DNA of 21,162 nucleotides from JBOHPP01 sp050731755 (GTDB lineage Bacteria > Methylomirabilota > Methylomirabilia > Rokubacteriales > CSP1-6). Of this stretch, positions 6,256 through 14,200 are shown piece by piece. Position 1 is the stretch's first letter. Every line of letters begins with the position of its first letter. The translations under genes and the position numbers were made by a program. The notes under the pieces were generated by a model. It was not told the DNA's origin, made no database searches, and worked only from the letters and a program-made list of their open reading frames with translations. The DNA lies in assembly GCA_050731755.1 (NCBI GenBank), contig JBOHPP010000248.1, positions 1 to 21,162 of the forward strand, read 5' to 3'.

Positions 6256-7134
6256 ATGAAGCCACCGGTCTTCGAGTACGTCGCTGCCCGCTCGATCGAC
6301 GAGGCGCTCGAGGAGCTGGCGCGACACGGCGGCGACGCGCGCCCGCTGGCGGGTGGGCAGAGCCTGATGCCGCTCCTCAACATGCGGCTCGCTGCGCCGC
6401 GTCGCCTCGTCGACCTGAACCAGATTCCCGAGCTGGCCTACGTCATCGAGCGAGACGGCGGTGTCGCCATCGGGGCCATGACCCGCCAGCGCGCCGCCGA
6501 GAAAAGCACGATCGTCGCCGCCCGGGTGCCGCTACTTGCCGAGACTCTGCCCTGGGTCGGTCACTTCCAGATCCGGAACCGGGGCACGATCGGCGGCAGC
6601 CTCGCCCACGCGGACCCGGCCGCCGAGCTCCCGGCGGTCGCCGTCTGTCTCGACGCGCGTGTCACGGTGCGGAGTACCGCGGGCCTCCGGATCCTCGGCG
6701 CCGAGGACCTCTTCCGCTCGTACCTGACGACAGCCCTCGAGCCCGGCGAGCTGCTCCTAGAAGTCTGGTGGCCCGCGGCGCGCGCCCACACCGGCTACGC
6801 GTGGCTCGAGTACGCGCGCCGCCACGGCGACTACGCCCTGGCCGGCGTCGCGGCCGCGGTCACCCTGCGAGGCGAGGTGGTGGCCGAGGCCTGCCTGGCT
6901 CTCACCGGTGTGGGCGATCGGCCGGTGCGGGTGCGCGACGCCGAGCGCGCCCTGGCCGGGCAGCGCCTGACCGATGACACGCTGCGTGCCGCCGGCGACG
7001 CCGTCGCCCGGGCCATCCATCCGCCGGACGACATCCACGCCACCGCCGCCTACCGTCGACGACTGGCCGGCGTCCTGACCGGGCGCGCGCTCCGGCTGGC
7101 CGCCGCTCGCGCCCGGCCGCCGGAGGCCGCGTGA
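6256..7134 (+). CDS. Molybdenum hydroxylase FAD-binding (medium) subunit
   Basis: A 292-residue FAD-domain subunit of the xanthine dehydrogenase/CO dehydrogenase family (CoxM/KdhA-like). It passes electrons from the iron-sulfur subunit to the final acceptor. The two FAD-binding loops are clear: ARPLAGGQSLMPLLNMRL (about residues 28-45) and RNRGTIGGSLAHADPAAELP (107-126). The C-terminal CO_deh_flav_C domain covers about residues 175-285. ATG 6256 is chosen over GTG 6247 because MKPPVFEYVAARS matches the usual family start; the ribosome binding site is weak. Its TGA overlaps the GTG of the small subunit, so the three subunits are translationally coupled. Length is normal for the family. Confidence 0.93.
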   Translation: MKPPVFEYVAARSIDEALEELARHGGDARPLAGGQSLMPLLNMRLAAPRRLVDLNQIPELAYVIERDGGVAIGAMTRQRAAEKSTIVAARVPLLAETLPWVGHFQIRNRGTIGGSLAHADPAAELPAVAVCLDARVTVRSTAGLRILGAEDLFRSYLTTALEPGELLLEVWWPAARAHTGYAWLEYARRHGDYALAGVAAAVTLRGEVVAEACLALTGVGDRPVRVRDAERALAGQRLTDDTLRAAGDAVARAIHPPDDIHATAAYRRRLAGVLTGRALRLAAARARPPEAA

Positions 7135-7619
7135 GGGCGCCGGCGCCGATCGCCATCCGGGTGACGGTCAACGGGCGGGAGCACGCCGACGCCGTGCCGC
7201 CGCGGCTGCTCCTCTCGGACTTCCTCCGCCACCGCCTGGGGCTCACCGGCACCCACGTCGGCTGCGAGCACGGCGTCTGCGGGGCGTGCACGGTCCTCCT
7301 AGACGGCGCCGCGGTCCGCTCGTGCCTGATGCTCGCCGTGCAGGCCGACGGCGCGCGCATCGTCACGGTGGAAGGGCTCGCGCCCGACGACGAGCGTCTC
7401 CACCCGGTCCAGCAGGCCTTTCGCGACGCCCACGCGCTCCAGTGCGGGTTCTGCACGCCGGGCTTCCTCATGAGCGTCGCCGAGCTGCTCGAGGAGCTTC
7501 CCGACCCGGACGACGCCGCCATCCGCCGGGCGCTCGCCGGCAACCTCTGTCGCTGCACCGGCTACCAGAACATCGTCCGCGCGGTACGGCGGGCGGCCGA
7601 GCTGCGGGCGGCGCGGTGA
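7131..7619 (+). CDS. Molybdenum hydroxylase 2Fe-2S (small) subunit
   Basis: A 162-residue iron-sulfur subunit with both clusters intact. The plant-ferredoxin type cluster is bound by Cys45, Cys50, Cys53 and Cys65 (VGCEHGVCGACTVLLDG ... SCL). The [2Fe-2S]-binding domain cluster is bound by Cys105, Cys108, Cys140 and Cys142 (QCGFCTPGFLMS ... GNLCRCTGYQNI). It carries electrons from the Mo site to FAD. The start is GTG 7131, overlapping the previous stop as GTGA, and its own stop overlaps the next gene in the same way. Architecture and length are as in CoxS/XdhC-type subunits. Confidence 0.96.
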   Translation: MRAPAPIAIRVTVNGREHADAVPPRLLLSDFLRHRLGLTGTHVGCEHGVCGACTVLLDGAAVRSCLMLAVQADGARIVTVEGLAPDDERLHPVQQAFRDAHALQCGFCTPGFLMSVAELLEELPDPDDAAIRRALAGNLCRCTGYQNIVRAVRRAAELRAAR

Positions 7620-10009
7620 CGACCCGCGCGCTCGGCGCCCGCATTCCCCGGAACGAAGATCCGCGGCTGCTGCGGGGGCTCGGCTGCTACGTCGACGACG
7701 TGAACCCGCCGGCCCTGCTGCACGCCGCGGTGCTCAGGAGTGCGCACGCCCACGCGCGGCTCGTGGCCATCGACGCCTCGCGCGCCCGGGCGCTGCCGGG
7801 CGTGGCGCTGGTGCTGACCGGCGCCGACCTCGGCCCCGTCAACCAACCGACGCCCCTCCTGATCCCCCACCCCGCGTTGACCCACCCGCGGACGCCGCGC
7901 CCGCTGGCCATCGACGAGGTCCGCTACGTCGGCGAGCCGGTGGCGCTCGTCGTCGCCGAGGATCGCTACGCGGCCGAGGACGCGCTGGCCGCGATCGACG
8001 TGACGTGGGAGCCGCTGCCCGCCGTGGCCAGCGTCGAGGCCGCGCTGGCCGACGGCGCCTTCCGCGTGCACGCGGACGTTGCCGGCAACCGCGCGGCCCG
8101 CCTGACCCAGCGTACGGGCGACCCCGACGCCGCCTTCGCCCGGGCGGCGCGCGTGCTGCGCGAGCGGCTCTGGATCGAGCGGAGCTGCGGCAGCCCCATC
8201 GAGGGCCGGGGCGTGGTCGCCGACTACGACCGCCGCACGCGGGCGCTCCGTGTCTGGGACTCGACCCAGGCCCCGCTGCCCATCAAGAACGGGCTGGCGC
8301 GGATCTTCGGGCTGCCAGAGTTCAACGTGGAGGTGCTCGCGCCCGACGTGGGCGGAGGCTTCGGCACCAAGATCATGCTCTTCTACCCGGAGGAGATCCT
8401 GGTGCCGTACGCGGCGATCCGCCTCGGCCGGCCGGTCAAGTGGACGGAGGACCGGCGCGAGCACCTGATCGCCGCCACCCAGGAGCGCGGCCAGCGCCAC
8501 GACGTCGAGGTCGCTGTCGACGGCGAAGGACGGATCCTCGCGCTGCGCGACCGCTTCGTCCACGATGCCGGCGCCTACACGCCGTACGGTCTCGTCGTCC
8601 CTCTCATCACGTCGACGCAGCTCCCCGGGCCCTACCGGCTCCGCAACTACGCGGTGGAGTTCGAGGTGGTCTACACCAACACGGCGATGGTCACGCCCTA
8701 CCGCGGCGCCGGCCGGCCGCACGGCGCGTTCGTCATGGAGCGCGTCATCGGCCTCATCGCCCGGGTGCTCGCCCTCGAGCCGGTCGAGGTGCGGCGCCGC
8801 AACCTCATCCAGCCTCACGAGATGCCCTGGGATGTCGGCCTCACGTTCCAGGACGGTGGCCCGACGCGCTACGACAGCGGCGATTACCCGCGCGGCCTCG
8901 AGCTGGCGCTCGAGCAGATCGGGTACGCCGACTTCCGGGAGCGGCAGGCCGCGGCGCGCCGCGACGGCCGCTACCTCGGCCTCGGTGTCGCGTGTTACGT
9001 CGAAGGGACGGGGATCGGGCCGTACGAAGGCGCCCACGTGCGGGTCGAGCCGAGCGGCAAGGTCTTCGTGGCCACCGGACTCACCACCCAGGGCCAGGGC
9101 CACCCGACGACCTTCGCCCAGATCGCCGCCGAGGCCCTCGGCTGCGATCCGGCCGCGGTCACGGTCATCACCGGCGACACGAGCCGCTTCAACTGGGGCG
9201 CCGGGACGTTCGCGAGCCGCGCACTGGTGACGAGCGGCAACGCCGTCGCGGCCGCGGCGCGGAGGGTGCGGGACAAGGCGCTGAGGCTGGCCGCCGAGCT
9301 CCTGGAGGTGGCGCCCGAGGATCTCGAGCTGGCCGACGGCGCCGTAGGGGTCCGCGGCGCGCCCGATCGGGCGCTGACGCTGGGGGCACTGGCGACGGTC
9401 GCGAACCCGATCCGCTACGCCTACGGCAAGGAGACGGCCGAGGCCGCCCTCCGGCTCGTCAAGCTGCGACCGGGCCCGGTGCTCGGGCCCGGCGAGGAGC
9501 CGGGGCTCGAGGCGCGCGGCTACTACGCGCCGCCCCAGGCCACGTTCGCCAGCGGCTGCCACGCGGCCATCGTGGAGGTCGACCCGCCCACCGGCGATCT
9601 CCGGATCCTCCGCTACGTGGTCCAGCACGACTGCGGCACCCTGATCAATCCGACCATCGTCGAGGGACAGATCCACGGCGGGGTGGCCCAGGGCATCGGC
9701 GGCGCGTTCTACGAGCGGATCGTCTACGATGAGACCGGCCAGCCGCTCACCGCCAGCTTCATGGACTTCCTGATGCCGACCTCGATGGAGGTGCCGGAGA
9801 TCGAGATCGTCCATACCGAGACGCCCTCGCCGCTCAACCCGCTCGGCGTCAAGGGCGTCGGAGAGGCGGGCGCGATCCCGGTCCCGGCGCTGATCGCCGA
9901 GGCCGTCGACGACGCGCTGGCGCCCTTCGGCGTCCGCGTCCGCGAGATGCCGCTGAGCCCGGCTCGGATCACCGAGCTGATCGACGCGGCCGGCGCGGCG
10001 GGCCGCTGA
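7616..10009 (+). CDS. Molybdenum hydroxylase large (molybdopterin cytosine dinucleotide-type) subunit
   Basis: A 797-residue catalytic subunit that hydroxylates a carbon next to a ring nitrogen using water. Family motifs: GGGFGTK at 246-252, YRGAGRP at 362-368, TTQGQGH at 490-496, and the catalytic Glu750 in KGVGEAG. The loop that in true CO dehydrogenases reads AYRCSFR is PYRGAGRP here, so this is a generic azaheterocycle or aldehyde hydroxylase, not form-I CODH. The GTG start at 7616 overlaps the small-subunit stop (GTGA); the N-terminus (GARIPRNEDPRLLRGLGCYVDD) matches the family exactly. It is followed after 24 nt by the barbiturase-family gene, which suggests the hydroxylated product is a cyclic imide such as barbiturate. 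Substrate assignment is inference; uracil/thymine dehydrogenase is the known precedent. Confidence 0.94.
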   Translation: MTTRALGARIPRNEDPRLLRGLGCYVDDVNPPALLHAAVLRSAHAHARLVAIDASRARALPGVALVLTGADLGPVNQPTPLLIPHPALTHPRTPRPLAIDEVRYVGEPVALVVAEDRYAAEDALAAIDVTWEPLPAVASVEAALADGAFRVHADVAGNRAARLTQRTGDPDAAFARAARVLRERLWIERSCGSPIEGRGVVADYDRRTRALRVWDSTQAPLPIKNGLARIFGLPEFNVEVLAPDVGGGFGTKIMLFYPEEILVPYAAIRLGRPVKWTEDRREHLIAATQERGQRHDVEVAVDGEGRILALRDRFVHDAGAYTPYGLVVPLITSTQLPGPYRLRNYAVEFEVVYTNTAMVTPYRGAGRPHGAFVMERVIGLIARVLALEPVEVRRRNLIQPHEMPWDVGLTFQDGGPTRYDSGDYPRGLELALEQIGYADFRERQAAARRDGRYLGLGVACYVEGTGIGPYEGAHVRVEPSGKVFVATGLTTQGQGHPTTFAQIAAEALGCDPAAVTVITGDTSRFNWGAGTFASRALVTSGNAVAAAARRVRDKALRLAAELLEVAPEDLELADGAVGVRGAPDRALTLGALATVANPIRYAYGKETAEAALRLVKLRPGPVLGPGEEPGLEARGYYAPPQATFASGCHAAIVEVDPPTGDLRILRYVVQHDCGTLINPTIVEGQIHGGVAQGIGGAFYERIVYDETGQPLTASFMDFLMPTSMEVPEIEIVHTETPSPLNPLGVKGVGEAGAIPVPALIAEAVDDALAPFGVRVREMPLSPARITELIDAAGAAGR

Positions 10010-10033
10010 GGGCACACCCGGAGGAGAGCGACC

Positions 10034-11140
10034 ATGCATGCGCAGGCCTTCAAGGTAGGGATGCAGGCCCCCGACGACGTGAGCAGGGCCGCCGAGCTGC
10101 TGGATCGGGGCGCGTTCCGGGCCGATCACGTCGTCGCCATTCTGGGCAAGACCGAGGGCAACGGTGCCGTCAACGACTACACCCGGGCGCTCGCCACGCT
10201 CTCGTTCCAGATGCTGCTGGCCAAGCGCGGCGGGCGGTCGATCGAGGACATCGCCAGGCGGGTGCCGATCATCTGGTCGGGCGGGACGGAGGGCCTCATG
10301 AGCCCCCACGCGACGATCTTCACGCGGGAGCCTGACCGCGGGAAGCCGACCGGCCAGAAGCGCTTCGCGACGGGGACGGCCTACACGCGCGATCTGCTCC
10401 CGGAGGAGTTCGGCACCGCCGTCCACGCTCAGGTCGCCGCCGAGGGCGTCCGGGCGGCGATCAAGGATGCCGGCATCGAGTCGGCCGAGGACCTCCACTT
10501 CATCCAGATCAAGACGGGCGCGCTCACGACCGAGCGCATCGCCCAGGCGCGCAGCCGGGGCCGGACGGTGGTGACGACCGACACCTACAAGTCGATGGCC
10601 TACGCGCGTGCGGTGGCCGCCCTCGGCATCGGGGTGGCCACCGGCGAGATCGCGGCGAGCAAGGTCGCCGACGAGATCATCGGGCGCGACTTCTCGATCG
10701 CCTCGAACGTCGCCTCGACGTCGTCGGGCGTCGAGCTGATGAACTGCGAGATCATCGTCCTCGGCAACTCCGCGTCCTCCACCAGCGACCTCGTCATCGC
10801 CCACGCCGTCATGCGCGATGCCATCGACGCTGGGGCCGTGCGCGAGGCGCTCCGCCGCGCCGGGCTCACCGTCGACTGCGAGCTGGCCGAGCGCGACCGC
10901 GAGCGGCTCGTCAACGTCTTCGCCAAGTGCGAGCCGGATCCCTCGGGCGCCACCCGCGGCCGGCGCCACGTGATGTTCGAGGACGGCGACATCAACTACA
11001 CGCGCCACATTCGGGGGGTGGTCAACGCGGTCATCGCCGCCGTGACCGGCGATACCAGGTGCTACGTGTCGGCCGGCGCCGAGCACCAGGGACCGCCCGG
11101 CGGCGGCGTGGTCGCGGTTCTGGCCCGCATCTCAGCGTGA
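10034..11140 (+). CDS. Ring-opening amidohydrolase, barbiturase/cyanuric acid hydrolase (AtzD) family
   Basis: A 368-residue member of the small AtzD/barbiturase family, which hydrolyses one amide bond of barbiturate or cyanuric acid. The fold has three related units, each with a Lys-Ser pair. Visible candidates are Lys39 (LGKTEGNGAVND) with Ser82 (WSGGTEG), Lys160 (IQIKTGALT) with Ser230/231 (ASTSSGVEL), and Lys298 (FAKCEPD) with Ser346 (YVSAGAEHQGPPGG). The positions agree with the family layout and length. ATG 10034 has GGAGGAG 7 nt upstream. Placement 24 nt behind a molybdenum hydroxylase favours barbiturase (opening of an oxidised pyrimidine to a ureidomalonate-type product) over cyanuric acid hydrolase; no atzE/atzF-like amidase gene is visible. 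A third, unknown cyclic-imide substrate is possible. Confidence 0.9.
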   Translation: MHAQAFKVGMQAPDDVSRAAELLDRGAFRADHVVAILGKTEGNGAVNDYTRALATLSFQMLLAKRGGRSIEDIARRVPIIWSGGTEGLMSPHATIFTREPDRGKPTGQKRFATGTAYTRDLLPEEFGTAVHAQVAAEGVRAAIKDAGIESAEDLHFIQIKTGALTTERIAQARSRGRTVVTTDTYKSMAYARAVAALGIGVATGEIAASKVADEIIGRDFSIASNVASTSSGVELMNCEIIVLGNSASSTSDLVIAHAVMRDAIDAGAVREALRRAGLTVDCELAERDRERLVNVFAKCEPDPSGATRGRRHVMFEDGDINYTRHIRGVVNAVIAAVTGDTRCYVSAGAEHQGPPGGGVVAVLARISA

Positions 11141-11156
11141 GGGGGCTGACGCCCCC
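11141..11156 (+). terminator. GC hairpin immediately after the barbiturase-family stop
   Basis: GGGGGC (11141-11146), loop TGAC, GCCCCC (11151-11156) directly adjoins the TGA of the ring-opening hydrolase. It is a compact terminator-like stem without a T-tract. It may end the hydroxylase operon before the unrelated cassette that follows. Confidence 0.45.
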
Positions 11157-11180
11157 CTCCCGGACCTCCCCCCCAAGATT

Positions 11181-11199
11181 GCGCCGGCGAAGCCGGCGC
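11181..11199. repeat. Perfect 8-bp stem with GAA loop (REP-like palindrome)
   Basis: GCGCCGGC and GCCGGCGC flank a GAA triloop, with C-rich (11166-11174) and G-rich (11209-11217) runs on either side. Short palindromes of this style are often dispersed intergenic repeats in GC-rich genomes; copy number elsewhere cannot be seen from the window. It lies in the 113-nt gap between the catabolic operon and the STAND/nucleotidyltransferase cassette. Confidence 0.45.
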
Positions 11200-11253
11200 T
11201 CGATAGTCGGAGGGGGCCTACGGTCGGCTCCCGAGTGGTATCCTCAAATCGGT

Positions 11254-14200
11254 ATGAGAAGAGTGATTTTCGGGCAAGTGATCACGGCCACTGACGTCGA
11301 GCGTCTGCCCCCCGACGATGGAGCGGTCGCCTTCGTGCGCCTGTGCGGCGCGTTGATCGGTGCGGCGCTTACCGAACGCGCGAGCTCGCTCACCCTTCCC
11401 GACATCTCCGAGCGGGTCAACGTCCCGGATGGCGGGGTAGACGCCAGCTACACGGCGCCAATCGGCCTGGACATCACCGAGGCCGGCGGCCTGGTAGGAC
11501 CGGGCACGACGTTCTATCAGTTCAAGTACCGAGACTCGACGGCCGCGACGCGCGGGGTCCTCTTCAACCGCATCGTGCAAAAGTTGCGGGAAGATTTGAG
11601 GGGCGCGCCTCCCGAAGCCGACAGGTACGTCCTCATGACGAACCTCGAGCTCTCGCGTGAACACCGGAGACGGCTGCGCGAGGCGCTGATCGAAGCCCAT
11701 CCACCGATGGCGACGAAGGCTGTCGTCGTCTGGGGCGCGGCCGAGATCGCCCAGGCTCTCAACGCGACGCCGCGGCTCAGGCTTGTCTTCTTCTCCGGGA
11801 GCGGGCTCTCCACCCTCGATACCGCGAAGTCCGAGCTGCGCGCCGTCTACGAGAGGGTCGGCTGGCCGGCCTTCGTCGGCCGCGAAGGCGAGCGGAAGGC
11901 AATCGAGAGCTTCGCCGACGATCCCCGCGCCAGGTACCTGGAACTCGTCGGGGTCCGGTATTCCGGCAGAACACGCCTGGTGATCGAAGCGCTCGAGAAA
12001 CGCGGTGCCTCCGTCGTCTGGGCGTCGGAGCCGGAGGTCGCAACCCTGGACGTGTTCCGCGAGCTGGACTCCCACGAATTTCCAGGAATCCTGGTGGTGG
12101 ACGACTGCACGCCCGCCACGCTGAGGGAAATCCGGGACCGCGCGCTCTCGCGACAGCGGCTGAAGACCATCGGGATCTCCACGGGAGGCGAGAAGGAAGC
12201 ATGGTGGGCCGGGCCCGGGAGAATCGTGGTGGACCGCCTGCCGTACGGCGACGCGGCGAGGCTTGTCCGGAGCGTCCTACCTCGCGTGGCACCGCTCCAA
12301 GGGTCTTGGGTCATCGAGGCCGCGGGAGGCATCCCTGGACTCGCCCTCCACGTCGCCGCGCTCCTCAGAGACGGAGCGGTCTCGCCGGCATCGGATCCCG
12401 ACGTTGTGCAGCGCCGCCTCGGCGACCTTCTTCATGATCAGTATACGAACGGGCTTAGCGCCGAGGCTCAGAAGGCGCTCGCCGCCGCCTCCGTCCTGTC
12501 CGTCGTCGGGGTTGAGGGCGACGTGAGGCATGAGGTCGACGCCGTCTCCAGGGCCCTCGGCATCGAGCCGGGTACCTTCGAGCGGGCGCGTGACGAGCTG
12601 GAAGACCGCGGACTCGTGAGGCGCCGGGGCCGGTTCGTCGAGGTCGTCCCGCCACGCCTGGCCGAGGAGGTCGCTTCGCGAGCCCTGTCACGCCCGGAGA
12701 TGACGATCGCAGAGCTGCAACTCCGGCTGACCAACGACGCATTCATGCGGTTCCTCGAACGTCTCCGGGCTCTGCGCGGCGGCACTTCGACGAGAACCGT
12801 CGCGAGCATCCTCGGAGCCGGGGGCTGGTTCCAGGACCTCGACTCTCTGGAGAGGGGCGCGCAGCGATTCGAGGCGCTCGTCCCCGCGGCTCCCGGGGAA
12901 GCTCTCCGGTGTCTCGAGCGGCTGCTGGGACCCCTCTCGGGCGAGGAGCTCCTCAGGCGGGTCACGGGCGACTTCCGCCGGTCGGTGGTGTTCGCGCTCG
13001 ACAAGCTCGCCCTCGGCTCACAGACGTTCTCCGGGGCAGCCCGCCTTCTGCTGGCCCTCGCCGAGGCAGAAGACGATGACTACGCCAACAACGCCAGGGG
13101 AACCTTCGTCTCGCTCTTCCACTGGAACCATCCGGAAGTCTCGGCGCCGCTGCCGTTGCGGCAGGAGGTTCTCGAGGAAGCGATCTCCGGGTCGGCCGCC
13201 CGCCGGGCCATCGTCGCGAAGGCATGCGGCACTGCCTTCAGCGAGCACGGCTTCGTCGTCCTGCATCACGCCACGGGCCCCGCGGTCCCGGAGGGACCGG
13301 GCCGCCCCCGAACCTGGGAGGAGGTGCGCGGTTACGGCGAGGCTGTCCTCGCGATTATCGATCGGCTCATCGCCGACCCCGACGCCGCGGTGCGGGAGGA
13401 GGCTGTCACGTCGCTCCTGGAGGTGGGGGGCTCATTCGTCAAGCTCTCCCTCCTGCCCGATGGATTCCATCTCCTCGGTCGCAAGGCGCTCGACACCCTC
13501 GAGCGCGTAGGGCGAGAGGCCCGATCGGCGCGTCGGCGTTCCCACGTCGTTTCCCGCCTGGAACTGATCGCCGAGAACCTCCGCGATCGCGCAGAGGCGA
13601 CCACCCCAGAGGGTACAGCGGCCACAGCTCTGGATCGCGTGCGATCGCTCATCGAGGTTCTCACGACCAGGACCTTGAGGGATCGGCTCTGGCACTGGGT
13701 GGGGCCACGGACCTGGGCCCGCGAGGTCGACCCAGGGGGTCCAGAGCGGACGGTCGGAGAAATTCACGCGGTGGCGGCAGAGCTCGCGGCCAAGCCGCAG
13801 GCGCTCCTGGACGAACTGCCATGGCTGACGAGCGAGGACGCCGAGCACCGCTCGCCACTGTTCCACGAGCTCGGCAGGCTCGACCGCGGCGAGAGGCTGC
13901 TCGACCTGCTCCTCGGCGAGCCTGGCGACCAGTTCTGGGCGCAGGCGCTGGCCGCGTACTTCCAGGGCTGGCGCGAGGCCGAGCCCGACCCAGCGGGGCG
14001 CGCACTCGACGCCCTGATCGCCTCGCGACCCGATCTCTCGGCCGGGACGCTCGCCGCGACGATGTACCTCCCCACCTCGTCCGAGACTGCGCGGCGCGTG
14101 CAACAGATCGCCCGGCAGGGCCGGACCCCGCGTCCCGAGTTGGCGCGCCAGCTCGCGTTCGGCCTCGCCTGGGATCGGCTCGGCGCCTCCGACGCCGAGA

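Noticed and set aside
8005..9732. 575-codon plus-strand frame inside the large hydroxylase subunit
   Set aside because: An Arg/Ala/Pro/Gly-rich shadow of the real gene in another frame, with no recognisable domain.
7616..10009. Aerobic CO dehydrogenase (coxMSL)
   Set aside because: The catalytic-loop signature of form-I CODH (AYRCSFR) is replaced by PYRGAGRP, the gene order is FAD-FeS-Mo without cox accessory genes, and the next gene is a cyclic-imide hydrolase.
7562..11086. Very long (1174-codon) open frame on the minus strand opposite the hydroxylase large subunit and ring-opening hydrolase
   Set aside because: Its translation is low-complexity, rich in Gly, Arg, Asp, Val and Leu, without motifs, while the plus strand carries intact catalytic motifs throughout. 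Such antisense frames are common at very high GC.
10034..11140. Firm call of cyanuric acid hydrolase (atzD)
   Set aside because: The family cannot be split into barbiturase and cyanuric acid hydrolase by eye, and there is no atzE/atzF; the hydroxylase neighbour makes barbiturase the likelier reading.
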